Assembly (NCBI GenBank): GCA_031082425.1
Contig: JAVHLB010000011.1
Span: forward strand, 1 to 22,867
Direction: 5' to 3'
Source of the DNA: Candidatus Edwardsbacteria bacterium
GTDB lineage: Bacteria; Edwardsbacteria; AC1; EtOH8
Length of the DNA stretch: 22,867 bases
Shown: one piece after another, positions 7,415 through 16,204 of the stretch
Numbering within the stretch: the stretch's first letter is position 1
Layout of the letters: every line of letters starts with the position of its first letter
Program-made: the position numbers and the translations under genes
The notes under the pieces: generated by a model
The model's input: only the letters and a program-made list of their open reading frames with translations
Databases searched by the model: none
Told to the model about the DNA's origin: nothing

Positions 7415-7996
7415 GTGTCTCGGGTTGGAAAAAAACCAATAAACTTGCCCCAGGGGGTCAAGGCCGAAATAAAAGCCGGCTCGGTCAAAGTGACCGGCCC
7501 CAAGGGGTCCATAGAACAGCCCTTCCACCCCAACATCAAGGTGGCGCTGGAGGGCGATAACTTGACGGTATCCCGGAACAGCGACGAGAAGTTCGACCGG
7601 GCTTTGCACGGATTGACCCGGGCCCTGCTGGCCAACGCGGTCACCGGGGTGAGCCGGGGCTTCCAAAAAGTGCTGCAGGTATACGGTATCGGCTACAAGG
7701 CGGTGATAGAGCCCAAGGGCCTGACCCTGTCGCTGGGATATTCCCACACCGTCTTCCTGCCCAAGCCGGACGGCATAGATTTTGAGATCCAGGACCAGCC
7801 GCTGCTGAAGGTCAAGGACAAGACCTATCAGACCAGCATCGTGGTCAAGGGCATCAATCGCCAGACGGTGGGGGAGGTGGCGGCCGCCATCAGGCAGTTC
7901 CGCAAGCCGGAGCCCTACCAGGGCAAGGGGATCCGCTACCAGGATGAGGTCGTCCGCCGCAAGGCCGGCAAGGCCGCCGCGGGGGCCGGCGGGTAA
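7415..7996 (+). CDS. rplF: 50S ribosomal protein L6 (uL6)
   Basis: The product is uL6, a two-domain protein near the factor-binding site and sarcin-ricin loop. I set the start at GTG 7415, giving 193 residues beginning MSRVGKKPINLP. A clear AAGGAG lies 7 bases upstream, and the family starts here; the frame stays open further upstream but that part is not L6-like. VTGPKGSIEQPF and GYSHTVFLPKPDGI are typical, as is the C-terminal PEPYQGKGIRYQDEVVRRKAG. A short Ala/Gly tail ends the protein. Confidence 0.96.
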   Translation: MSRVGKKPINLPQGVKAEIKAGSVKVTGPKGSIEQPFHPNIKVALEGDNLTVSRNSDEKFDRALHGLTRALLANAVTGVSRGFQKVLQVYGIGYKAVIEPKGLTLSLGYSHTVFLPKPDGIDFEIQDQPLLKVKDKTYQTSIVVKGINRQTVGEVAAAIRQFRKPEPYQGKGIRYQDEVVRRKAGKAAAGAGG

Positions 7997-8059
7997 CGGA
8001 TCAGGGCGTCCCAAAATATATTCACCGGGCTTTGGCAGAAGTAAGCCATAACGGATCAG
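7994..8059 (+). repeat. 11-bp direct repeat in the rplF-rplR spacer
   Basis: TAACGGATCAG occurs at 7994-8004, where it begins with the rplF stop codon, and again at 8049-8059. The 44 bp between are not obviously related. As with rplX, the repeat copies the 3' end of the upstream gene into an unusually long (102-bp) spacer. At 11 bp it could be coincidence, so confidence is moderate. Confidence 0.5.
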
Positions 8060-8098
8060 CCTTCAAACCGAAAATCCCTATTAACCGGATATACGAAG

Positions 8099-8452
8099 AT
8101 GTCAGATAAAGCAAAACAGATCAGAGATGCCAGGATCAGGCGTCACATCAGAATTCGCCGCAAGGTCAGGGGGACCGGGGAGCGTCCCCGGCTGTGCGTG
8201 TTCCGCAGTTCCAAACACATCTATGCCCAGATCATCGACGATTTCAACCACAAGACCCTGGCCTCCACCGGGCGGCTGGAGCACACCGACAGCGGCAAGA
8301 TAGCCGAGAGCAAGCTGGTGGGCCAGAGGATCGCCAAACTGGCCATGGACAAGGGGATCACCCAGGTGATCTTCGACCGAGGGGGGTACATCTACCACGG
8401 CCGGGTCAAGGCCTTGGCCGAAGCAGCCAGAGAAGCAGGTTTAAAATTCTAA
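8099..8452 (+). CDS. rplR: 50S ribosomal protein L18 (uL18)
   Basis: This 117-residue protein is uL18, which forms the 5S rRNA complex with L5 in the central protuberance. It carries RRHIRIRRKVRGTGERPRL, then VFRSSKHIYAQIIDD, and near the end VIFDRGGYIYHGRVKALAEAAREAG, all family signatures. The start ATG 8099 is supported by the family N-terminus; the ribosome binding site is weak (ACCGGATATACGAAG). The upstream spacer holds an 11-bp direct repeat. No abnormality in the protein itself. Confidence 0.96.
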   Translation: MSDKAKQIRDARIRRHIRIRRKVRGTGERPRLCVFRSSKHIYAQIIDDFNHKTLASTGRLEHTDSGKIAESKLVGQRIAKLAMDKGITQVIFDRGGYIYHGRVKALAEAAREAGLKF

Positions 8453-8474
8453 AGCTATTTTAGGAGATAAGATT

Positions 8475-9032
8475 TTGGCAAAGATAAACTTAAATTCCCT
8501 GGGCGATATCAAAGAGCAGGTGGTGCACATCAACCGGGTGGCCAAGGTGGTCAAAGGCGGCAAGCGCTTTGGCTTCACGGCCCTGGTGACGGTGGGCGAC
8601 GGCAACGGACATGTGGGCATCGGCAAGGGAAAGGCCCGCGAGGTATCGGAGGCCATCCGCAAGGCCACCGAGGATGCCAAGAAGAGCATCTCCCACTACT
8701 CCATCGCCGACGGCAAGATCCCCTATCAGGTCCTGGGAAAATACGGCGCCAGCCAGGTGGTCCTGCGCCCCGCCGGGCCGGGCACCGGAGTGATAGCCGG
8801 CAACGTGGTCCGCTCGGTCCTGGAGGCCTGCGGGGTCACCGACATCCTGACCAAGAGCCTGGGCTCCAACAACCCCCATAACCTGGTCAAGGCCACCCTG
8901 AACGGGCTGAAGCAGCTGCGCCTGCCCCAGGATATCATGGCCGAGAGGTTCAAGGATAAGGAGGCCAAGCCCGCCGCCAAACCGGCTGAAATCAAGCCGG
9001 CCGAAGCCGAGCCGGAAGCGCCGGCCCAGTAG
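8475..9032 (+). CDS. rpsE: 30S ribosomal protein S5 (uS5) with C-terminal extension
   Basis: The product (185 residues) is uS5, located at the mRNA entry site and linked to decoding accuracy. The N-terminal double-stranded-RNA-binding-like fold shows HINRVAKVVKGGKRFGFTAL and GDGNGHVGIGKGKAREV. The C-terminal domain has RPAGPGTGVIAGNVVRSVLE and TKSLGSNNPHNLVKATLNGL. It starts with TTG at 8475 after TTTTAGGAGATAAG. The final 25 or so residues are an extra Ala/Pro/Glu/Lys tail (KPAAKPAEIKPAEAEPEAPA), absent from most S5 proteins of 160-170 residues. Confidence 0.96.
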   Translation: MAKINLNSLGDIKEQVVHINRVAKVVKGGKRFGFTALVTVGDGNGHVGIGKGKAREVSEAIRKATEDAKKSISHYSIADGKIPYQVLGKYGASQVVLRPAGPGTGVIAGNVVRSVLEACGVTDILTKSLGSNNPHNLVKATLNGLKQLRLPQDIMAERFKDKEAKPAAKPAEIKPAEAEPEAPAQ

Positions 9033-9102
9033 CAAGCCAACCGATCCATCTGCAGGCCAGCCCCTGCCATGTTATAAATGATTTGTCAGTGAGGAATTTT
9101 CC

Positions 9103-9306
9103 GTGTCAAAAACAAAGAAGCTAAGAATAACCCAGGTCCATTCCACCATCGACCGCACCGAGAAGCAGAAGAAGATCGTCCGATCGCTGGGCATCAGGAA
9201 ACTCTACCATACGGTGGAGCAGAACGATACCCCCCAGATCAGGGGAATGGTCAAAAAGATCGAGCACCTGCTGAAAGTGGAAGAGATCGCCGAAGGAGCC
9301 AAGTAA
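9103..9306 (+). CDS. rpmD: 50S ribosomal protein L30 (uL30)
   Basis: The 67-residue product is uL30, a small 23S rRNA-binding protein. KKLRITQVHSTIDRTEKQKK, then SLGIRKLYHTVEQNDTPQIR, match the family core, and GMVKKIEHLLKVEE forms the last helix. The start is GTG 9103 with GTGAGGAATTTT upstream. L30 is absent from some bacteria, so its presence is mildly informative. One base separates its stop from the rplO start, so coupling is likely. Confidence 0.95.
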   Translation: MSKTKKLRITQVHSTIDRTEKQKKIVRSLGIRKLYHTVEQNDTPQIRGMVKKIEHLLKVEEIAEGAK

Positions 9307-9307
9307 C

Positions 9308-9754
9308 ATGAATCTTAACGATATCAGGCCGGCCAAGGGCTCGGTCAAGAACAGCAAACGGCGGGGCTGCGGGACCGGCTCCGGACACGGCGGCACCTCC
9401 ACCCGGGGGCACAAGGGGCAGAAATCACGGGCCGGCTCGGGGGCCAAGGTCCCGGCCTGGTTCGAGGGCGGCCAGATGCCGCTGCAGCGCCGGCTTCCCA
9501 AACGGGGTTTCACCCCGCTGAAGAGAAGGGCCTATCAGCTGGTGGACATATCCACCTTGGCCAAGATCTCCGGGGCCAAGGAGATCGATCCGGCCTACCT
9601 GGCCAAGAAAGGGCTGATCAAAAGCACCCAGAAGCCGGTCAAGATCCTGGGCAAGGGCGAGCTCAAGAACGCCCTGACCGTCAAGGCCAGCGCCTTCTCC
9701 GACGGCGCCCGGAAATCTATAGAGGCCGCCGGGGGCAAGGCCGAGGTAGCCTAA
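9308..9754 (+). CDS. rplO: 50S ribosomal protein L15 (uL15)
   Basis: This 148-residue protein is uL15, a late-assembly 50S protein with a long unstructured N-terminal arm. It begins MNLNDIRPAKGSVKNSKR and continues with the Gly/Arg/Lys-rich GTGSGHGGTSTRGHKGQKSR. The motif GGQMPLQRRLPKRGF is diagnostic. The C-terminal domain shows KILGKGELKNALTVKASAFS. GAAGGAGCCAAGTAAC precedes ATG 9308, lying across the end of rpmD. Length and motifs are standard; secY follows after 58 bp. Confidence 0.97.
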   Translation: MNLNDIRPAKGSVKNSKRRGCGTGSGHGGTSTRGHKGQKSRAGSGAKVPAWFEGGQMPLQRRLPKRGFTPLKRRAYQLVDISTLAKISGAKEIDPAYLAKKGLIKSTQKPVKILGKGELKNALTVKASAFSDGARKSIEAAGGKAEVA

Positions 9755-9812
9755 ACCTCAGCCCCACGCTTGGCCCAAGAATTTAATTGCTAATTTACAG
9801 TAATGGATTTGG

Positions 9813-11129
<1,317 letters not shown>

Positions 11130-11132
11130 CCC

Positions 11133-11786
11133 ATGAGAATAGTCCTGTTCGGGGCCCCGGGCTCCGGCAAGGGGACCCAGGCGGCTTTTATCAGCCGGGA
11201 TCGCGGGATACCGCATATCTCCACCGGCGACATGCTCAGGGAGGCCGCCAGGAACGGGACGGAGGTGGGGTTAAAGGCCAGATCCTTCATGGACCGCGGG
11301 GCCTTGGTCCCGGACCAGGTGATGATCGAGGTGGTGGCCCAGCGGCTGGAAAAGGATGACGCCCAAAAAGGGTTTTTACTGGACGGCTTCCCCCGGACGG
11401 TGGAACAGGCCGAAAAGCTGGATGAGATCCTAAAGCTCCGGGGAATGAGCATCGATGTTGTTCTCTGGCTGGAGGTGGACGACCGGGAGCTGGTGAAAAG
11501 GCTGACCTCCCGACGGACCTGCCCGGGATGCGGGGCGATCTACAACCTTCTGTTCCAGGCCCCAAAAAACCCGGACAGATGCGATAAATGCGGGTCGGCC
11601 CTGGACCAAAGGGTGGACGATCAGCCGGCCACCGCAGAAAAAAGGCTGGAGGTCTACCAACAGCAGACCTCCCCGCTGAAGGATTATTACCTCTCGCGCG
11701 GCATCCTCAAAAAGATGGACGGCTCCAAAACCCCCGACGAGGTATACCGTTCTTTAAAAGAAACCCTGTGGTCCGGGCGGGAATGA
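11133..11786 (+). CDS. adk: Adenylate kinase, zinc-LID form
   Basis: Adenylate kinase interconverts ATP + AMP and 2 ADP in the cytoplasm. The 217-residue protein has the P-loop GAPGSGKGT at residues 7-15, the AMP-site motif STGDMLR, and LLDGFPRT at about 82-89. The LID carries four cysteines as C130-x2-C133 and C150-x2-C153, a structural zinc site seen in many bacterial enzymes. It starts three bases after secY, with GGAAGGATG in the secY end as ribosome binding site. Its stop overlaps the map start by 4 bp. The secY-adk-map-infA order is common. Confidence 0.97.
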   Translation: MRIVLFGAPGSGKGTQAAFISRDRGIPHISTGDMLREAARNGTEVGLKARSFMDRGALVPDQVMIEVVAQRLEKDDAQKGFLLDGFPRTVEQAEKLDEILKLRGMSIDVVLWLEVDDRELVKRLTSRRTCPGCGAIYNLLFQAPKNPDRCDKCGSALDQRVDDQPATAEKRLEVYQQQTSPLKDYYLSRGILKKMDGSKTPDEVYRSLKETLWSGRE

Positions 11787-12532
11787 TAATCATCAACAGC
11801 AGCTCCGATATCTCCCGGATCAGGGAGGCCGGCAAGATAATCGCCGGCCTGTGGGATGTTTTTAAAAATTCCGTTGCCCCGGGCATATCAACCCTGGAGC
11901 TGGATGGCCTGGCCTGCGATTTCATCAGGCAGCGGGGCGGGGAATGCGCCTTCAAGGGCTACCGCAACTATCCTGCCAACCTGTGCATCTCCATAAACCA
12001 TGAGGTGGTTCACGGCATACCCCGGGCCGACCGGAAGATGAAATCGGGCGACCTGGTGGGGATAGACGTGGGGGTCCGCAAGGCGGGCTTCATCGCCGAC
12101 GCCGCCCGGAGTTACCTGGTGGGCGACAGCCCCTCGCCGGAGGCCTTGAAGCTGATGGCGGTGACCCGGCAGTCGCTGGAGCTGGGGATCGAGCAGGCCC
12201 GGGCCGGCAACAAGGTCACCGACATCTCCAAGGCCGTCCAGCGGACGGCCGAGAACGCCGGATTTTCGGTGGTGCGGGAGCTGTGCGGCCACGGGGTGGG
12301 GGCCAGCCTCCACCAGGAGCCGGAGATCCCCAACTATTTCCGGCCCGGCGACAGCCCGGTGCTCAAAGTCGGGATGTCGCTGGCCATCGAACCGATGATA
12401 AACACCGGGAAATCCGATGTAAAGTTCCTGTCCGACGGCTGGACGGTGGTGACCAGGGACGGCAGTTTGTCGGCCCATTTTGAGGACACGGTGATAGTCA
12501 CCGACGGAGACCCGGAGATAGTCACCAGATAG
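11783..12532 (+). CDS. map: Methionine aminopeptidase, type I
   Basis: This enzyme removes the initiator methionine from nascent proteins. The start ATG 11783 overlaps the adk stop by 4 bp and gives 249 residues, normal for type Ia. The five dimetal ligands are all present: D95 (GIDVGV), D106 (IADAARS), H170 (GHGVG), E203 (AIEPMIN) and E234 (AHFEDTV). The substrate-site histidines H77 (VVHGIP) and H177 (LHQEP) are also in place. The N-terminal SH3-binding extension seen in some type I enzymes is absent. Translation is probably coupled to adk. Confidence 0.97.
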   Translation: MIIINSSSDISRIREAGKIIAGLWDVFKNSVAPGISTLELDGLACDFIRQRGGECAFKGYRNYPANLCISINHEVVHGIPRADRKMKSGDLVGIDVGVRKAGFIADAARSYLVGDSPSPEALKLMAVTRQSLELGIEQARAGNKVTDISKAVQRTAENAGFSVVRELCGHGVGASLHQEPEIPNYFRPGDSPVLKVGMSLAIEPMINTGKSDVKFLSDGWTVVTRDGSLSAHFEDTVIVTDGDPEIVTR

Positions 12533-12582
12533 GGCGACCAGCCGGTAGCGATAACCCAACAACATCAGTAACCAAGGAGTGC

Positions 12583-12801
12583 ATGGCCAAACAGGAAGGG
12601 ATACAGGTGGAAGGAACGGTGGTGGAGAATCTGCCCAACGCCACCTTCAGAGTGGAACTGCCCAATGGTCATAAGATACTGGCCCATATCTCCGGGAAGA
12701 TGAGGATGCATTTCATCAAGATCCTTCCCGGCGACAAGGTGACGGTGGAGCTTTCTCCCTACGACCTGACCCGGGGCCGGATAGTGTACCGTTTCAAGTA
12801 A
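12583..12801 (+). CDS. infA: Translation initiation factor IF-1
   Basis: The 72-residue product is IF-1, a single OB-fold that occupies the 30S A site during initiation. It has the full family pattern: KQEGIQVEGTVVENLPNATF, RVELPNGHKILAHISGKMR, then GDKVTVELSPYDLTRGRIVY and a basic RFK end. Length is exactly the family standard. The ribosome binding site is ACCAAGGAGTGC before ATG 12583. It lies 50 bp after map and 37 bp before rpmJ, the usual order. Confidence 0.98.
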   Translation: MAKQEGIQVEGTVVENLPNATFRVELPNGHKILAHISGKMRMHFIKILPGDKVTVELSPYDLTRGRIVYRFK

Positions 12802-12838
12802 AAAACAGTCCGTTAAGAATAAAGGGGAATGGGATAAA

Positions 12839-12952
12839 ATGAAAGTAAGGGCTTCGATAAAGAAGATCTGCGAACACTGCAAAATGATCCGCCGCAAGGG
12901 GGTCTTAAGGATCATCTGCAAGAACCCCCGCCATAAGCAGCGGCAGGGCTAG
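12839..12952 (+). CDS. rpmJ: 50S ribosomal protein L36 (bL36), zinc form
   Basis: This very short gene encodes 37 residues beginning MKVRASIKKICEHCKM. It is bL36, a small 50S protein with a zinc ribbon. The four ligands are C11, C14, C27 and H32 (C-x2-C-x12-C-x4-H), so it is the zinc-binding form rather than the Cys-less paralog. AAAGGGGAATGGG serves as ribosome binding site, and the stop is TAG at 12950-12952. Position between infA and rpsM is canonical. Confidence 0.97.
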   Translation: MKVRASIKKICEHCKMIRRKGVLRIICKNPRHKQRQG

Positions 12953-12990
12953 TTAAATTTTTAAGCGTTTATATTTAAGGAGGCAATAAG

Positions 12991-13374
12991 GTGGCCAGAA
13001 TCGCTGGTGTTGATCTTCCCCGCGAGAAGCGGATAGAGGTAGGGTTAACCTATATTTTCGGTATCGGCCCGACTTCCGCCAAGAAGATACTTTCGGCAGG
13101 CAAGGTCGATCCCAATAAACGGGTCAAGGACCTCACCGAGGACGAGGTGGGGCGGCTGCGCTCCATCATCGAGGCCGAGCACAAGGTGGAGGGCACCAAG
13201 CGGACCGAGGTGGCCCTGTCGATCAAGCGCCTGATGGAGATCGGCTGCTACCGGGGCATCCGGCACCGCCGGGGCCTGCCGGTCAGGGGCCAGCGCACCA
13301 AGACCAACTCCCGGACCAGGAAGGGGCCCAAGAAGGCCGGGGTGGTCAAGAAGAAGGCCCCGCCCAAGAAGTAA
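12991..13374 (+). CDS. rpsM: 30S ribosomal protein S13 (uS13)
   Basis: The 127-residue product is uS13, which forms intersubunit bridges at the 30S head and whose tail contacts P-site tRNA. It begins ARIAGVDLPREKRIEVGLTY and has the helix-hairpin-helix region FGIGPTSAKKIL. The C-terminal GIRHRRGLPVRGQRTKTNSR motif is diagnostic. The start is GTG 12991 after TTAAGGAGGCAATAAG, a near-perfect Shine-Dalgarno. The tail ends in a Lys/Pro-rich run. It opens the alpha group with rpsK, rpsD, rpoA and rplQ. Confidence 0.97.
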   Translation: MARIAGVDLPREKRIEVGLTYIFGIGPTSAKKILSAGKVDPNKRVKDLTEDEVGRLRSIIEAEHKVEGTKRTEVALSIKRLMEIGCYRGIRHRRGLPVRGQRTKTNSRTRKGPKKAGVVKKKAPPKK

Positions 13375-13418
13375 GATAAACTTTTCAGCGGTTAACACTT
13401 TCGATATAAAGGGGAAAA

Positions 13419-13808
13419 ATGGCTGAGGATAAAAAAAGCCAAAAGAAAAAAGAGAAGAAGATAGAGTCGGCCGGGATAGCCCATATCCAGTCGACCTTCA
13501 ACAATACCATCGTCACCATCACCGACAAGAACGGCAACGTGATCGCCTGGGCCTCGGCCGGCAAGGCCGGGTTCAAGGGTTCCCGCAAATCCACCCCCTT
13601 TGCCGCCCAGGTGGCCGCCGAGAGCTGTGCCAAGATCGCCCTGGGGCTGGGCATGCAGCGGGTGGAGGCCTGGGTCAAGGGCCCCGGCGGCGGACGGGAA
13701 TCGGCCATCCGCTCCTTGCAGGCGGCCGGACTCAACATCAGCGTCATCCGCGACGTCACCCCGGTGCCGCACAACGGCTGCCGGGCCCCCAAGAGGAGAC
13801 GGGTCTAA
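13419..13808 (+). CDS. rpsK: 30S ribosomal protein S11 (uS11)
   Basis: This 129-residue protein is uS11, a platform protein next to the E site and the anti-Shine-Dalgarno region. It has GIAHIQSTFNNTIVTITD, WASAGKAGFKGSRKSTPFAA, and VKGPGGGRESAIRSLQAAGL. The C-terminus RDVTPVPHNGCRAPKRRRV is the universal family ending. The first 16 residues are unusually Lys-rich (DKKSQKKKEKK). AAAGGGGAAAA lies before ATG 13419. The next gene, rpsD, starts 90 bp downstream. Confidence 0.97.
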   Translation: MAEDKKSQKKKEKKIESAGIAHIQSTFNNTIVTITDKNGNVIAWASAGKAGFKGSRKSTPFAAQVAAESCAKIALGLGMQRVEAWVKGPGGGRESAIRSLQAAGLNISVIRDVTPVPHNGCRAPKRRRV

Positions 13809-13898
13809 ACAGACCCGGCTGGGTAATTTCGACCGGGGGGTATGAAAAGCGACCAGGGATAATTTTCAAGGAAATCATTAAGGAGGTTTTTTACACAG

Positions 13899-14528
13899 AT
13901 GGCCAGATATACGGACGCCAGATGCAAACTGTGCCGCCGCGAGGGCACCAAGCTGTTTTTGAAGGGCGAGCGCTGCAATTCCGCCAAATGCGCCTTTGAG
14001 AAGAGGAGCTATCCTCCGGGCGAGCGCGGCAAAGAGGTCAACCGCAAGCCTTCGGGCTACGCCATCCATCTCCGGGAAAAGCAGAAGGTGCGCCGCATCT
14101 ACGGCATCCTGGAACGCCAGTTCCGGGGATACTTCGACAAGGCCTCCCGCATGAAGGGGGTCACCGGCGAGAACCTGCTGTCGCTGCTGGAGAGGCGGAT
14201 GGACAACGTGGTCTTCCGGATGGGGATGGCCCCCTCCCGCTCGGCCGCCCGCCAGCTGGTGGGCCACAAGCATTTCCTGGTGAACGATAAGGTGGTGAAC
14301 ATCCCCTCCTACCTGATCAAGCCGGGGGACGTAATCAAGGTCAAGGACAAGAGCAAAGAGAACATCATCATCAAGGAATCTCTGGATAAGAATAAAAGCC
14401 GAGCCCTGGTATCCTGGCTGAAGTACGAGCCGGCCACCATGAGCGGCAGCCTGCTTAACGTGCCGACCCGGGACACCATCGGATTGCCGATCAACGAGCA
14501 GTTGATCATCGAGCTCTATTCCAAGTAG
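13899..14528 (+). CDS. rpsD: 30S ribosomal protein S4 (uS4), zinc (C+) form
   Basis: The 209-residue product is uS4, a primary 16S rRNA-binding assembly protein; in E. coli it also represses the alpha operon. The N-terminus has four cysteines, C9, C12, C26 and C31 (C-x2-C and C-x4-C), the zinc-binding C+ form. The S4 RNA-binding domain is visible as LERRMDNVVFRMGMAPSRSA then ARQLVGHKHFLVND. A strong TTAAGGAGG precedes ATG 13899 at longer-than-usual spacing (about 12 bases). The C-terminus ends PINEQLIIELYSK, as expected. Confidence 0.97.
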   Translation: MARYTDARCKLCRREGTKLFLKGERCNSAKCAFEKRSYPPGERGKEVNRKPSGYAIHLREKQKVRRIYGILERQFRGYFDKASRMKGVTGENLLSLLERRMDNVVFRMGMAPSRSAARQLVGHKHFLVNDKVVNIPSYLIKPGDVIKVKDKSKENIIIKESLDKNKSRALVSWLKYEPATMSGSLLNVPTRDTIGLPINEQLIIELYSK

Positions 14529-14547
14529 GCCTTAACTGCCTGGCCGG

Positions 14548-14568
14548 CCGCCGGTAAAAAAGCGGCGG
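14548..14568 (+). other. GC-rich hairpin in the rpsD-rpoA spacer
   Basis: CCGCCG and CGGCGG form a 6-bp stem around the 9-base loop GTAAAAAAG. The bases after it (GCTCAACC) are not U-rich, so it is not a normal terminator. It might stabilise RNA or cause a pause between rpsD and rpoA. The call rests on base pairing alone. Confidence 0.3.
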
Positions 14569-14608
14569 GCTCAACCTTCAACCGTTTAACAAGGGGGCAG
14601 ACTTAACC

Positions 14609-15598
14609 ATGAGATGGAAAAGTTTACAGATGCCGAAAGGCATTATCATAGATGAAGCCAACAATACCGACATTTTCGGACGTTTTACCGCCGAACCCCT
14701 GGAGCGCGGCTACGGCCTGACCCTGGGCAACGCCCTGCGCCGGGTCCTGCTGTCCTCCATCACCGGGTCGGCAGTGGTGGCGGTCAAGATCGAGGGGGTG
14801 CTGCACGAGTTCTCCACCATCCCCGGCATCATGGAGGATGTCACCGAGATCGTGCTCAACCTGAAGCAGCTGCGGATCCGGCTGCATTCCGAGCATCCCA
14901 AGACCGTCTACCTGAAGGCCCAGACCAAGGGCCGGATCACCGCCGCCCAGATCGAGGGCGACCCCGATGTGGAGATCCTGAACCCCGAGTTGCACCTGGC
15001 CACCCTGTCCGAGGACGGCAGCCTGAAGATGGAGTTGACGGTGGATCACGGCCGGGGATACGTGCCGGCCGAGGTGTTCCGCAAATCGTACAACACCATC
15101 GGTCTGATCCCGCTGGATGCGGCCTTCTCCCCGGTCTCCAAGGTGAACTTCCACGTGGAGAACTGCCGGGTGGGCGAACGCACCGACTACGACCGCCTGA
15201 TACTGGAGGTCCACACCGACGGTTCCATCAAGCCGGACATGGCGGTATCCTACGCCGCCAAACTGCTGCAGGACCACATCGGGCTGTTCCAGTCCTTCGG
15301 CGACAAGCCCGACGAACTGCGGGAGGATGCGGTGGACAACGACCTGCTGAAGATGCGGGACATGCTCAACAAGCCGGTGGAGGAGCTGGAGCTGTCGGTC
15401 CGCTCGGCCAACTGCCTGAGGGCCAACAATATCAACACCCTGGGCGACCTGGTGCAGAAGACCGAGAGCGAGATGCTCAAATACCGCAATTTCGGGCGCA
15501 AATCGCTGGCCGAACTGTCGGTGATCCTCAAGGCCATGAGCCTGAGCTTCGGGATGAAGGTTGACCAATTCCTGGAAACCAAGAAGAAATCCAAGTAA
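14609..15598 (+). CDS. rpoA: DNA-directed RNA polymerase subunit alpha
   Basis: The 329-residue product is the alpha subunit, which dimerises to start RNA polymerase assembly. The N-terminal domain shows RFTAEPLERGYGLTLGNALR and RVLLSSITGSAVVAVKIEGV, the dimerisation and beta-contact region. The C-terminal domain, starting at about residue 258, has LELSVRSANCLRANNINTLG and RNFGRKSLAELSVILKAMSL. It is the part that contacts UP elements and activators. ATG 14609 follows AAGGGGGCAG. ATG 14630 would give the shorter MPKGIIIDEANN start. Length is typical. Confidence 0.97.
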   Translation: MRWKSLQMPKGIIIDEANNTDIFGRFTAEPLERGYGLTLGNALRRVLLSSITGSAVVAVKIEGVLHEFSTIPGIMEDVTEIVLNLKQLRIRLHSEHPKTVYLKAQTKGRITAAQIEGDPDVEILNPELHLATLSEDGSLKMELTVDHGRGYVPAEVFRKSYNTIGLIPLDAAFSPVSKVNFHVENCRVGERTDYDRLILEVHTDGSIKPDMAVSYAAKLLQDHIGLFQSFGDKPDELREDAVDNDLLKMRDMLNKPVEELELSVRSANCLRANNINTLGDLVQKTESEMLKYRNFGRKSLAELSVILKAMSLSFGMKVDQFLETKKKSK

Positions 15599-15640
15599 AC
15601 AACATTTTTAGACTACTTTTCTTAAGTAGAATGGAGATCA

Positions 15641-16153
15641 ATGAGACACCGTAAAGATACCGTCAAATTAAGCCGCACCCGGTCCCACCGGGCCGCCTTG
15701 GTCAGCAACATGGTGACCTCCCTGTTCAAATACGAGCGGATAAAGACCACCATCACCAAGGCCATGGTCATCCGGCGCGATGCCGAGCACATGATCAGCA
15801 TCGCCCAGAAGGGCACCCTGGCCGCCCGGCGCCAGGTGGCCACCGTGGTCAAGGACCAGGCGGTGCTGAAAAAACTGTTTGACGTCATCGTCCCCCGGAT
15901 GAAGGACAAGAGATCCGGCTTTATCTCCATAGTAAAGCTGTGGCCCCGCCACGGCGACGCCGCCCTGCTGGCCCAGATGGAGCTGTTCGGCGCCCCGGAC
16001 AAGGTGAAGCCAGAGGAGGCCGGGAAGAAGGCCAAGGCCGCCCCCAAGAAGAAGGCCGAGAAGAAGGAAGAGGGCGAGAAGAAGGCCCCCAAGGCCAAAA
16101 AGGAAAAGCCGGAGAAGAAGGCAGTAAAGAAAGAGGCCAAGAAAGCCGAGTAA
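15641..16153 (+). CDS. rplQ: 50S ribosomal protein L17 (bL17) with long basic tail
   Basis: Residues 1-120 or so are a standard bL17: MRHRKDTVKLSRTRSHRAAL at the start, LFKYERIKTTITKAM, and the end of the fold near KLWPRHGDAALLAQMELFG. Family members are usually 115-130 residues; this one has 170. The added 50 residues are almost only Lys, Glu, Ala and Pro, with repeated KKAEKKEE-like units. It is probably a disordered charged tail. ATG 15641 is preceded by ATGGAGATC. It is the last gene of the cluster; a strong terminator follows 18 bp after the stop. Confidence 0.96.
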   Translation: MRHRKDTVKLSRTRSHRAALVSNMVTSLFKYERIKTTITKAMVIRRDAEHMISIAQKGTLAARRQVATVVKDQAVLKKLFDVIVPRMKDKRSGFISIVKLWPRHGDAALLAQMELFGAPDKVKPEEAGKKAKAAPKKKAEKKEEGEKKAPKAKKEKPEKKAVKKEAKKAE

Positions 16154-16171
16154 TATCCTTTGAATGATACG

Positions 16172-16204
16172 GGCGCAGGGTGATTTTCACCTTGCGCCTT
16201 TTTT
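16172..16204 (+). terminator. Intrinsic terminator of the ribosomal operon
   Basis: GGCGCAGGGTG, loop ATTTT, and CACCTTGCGCC form an 11-bp stem with one G.U pair, followed directly by six Ts. It lies 18 bp after the rplQ stop codon and marks the end of the supercluster. A near-identical copy lies 339 bp downstream. Confidence 0.9.

Noticed and set aside
11588..11782. Upstream extension of map inside adk
   Set aside because: The frame is open, but the product before ATG 11783 looks like shifted adk and has no family similarity; the ATGA overlap with adk marks the true start.
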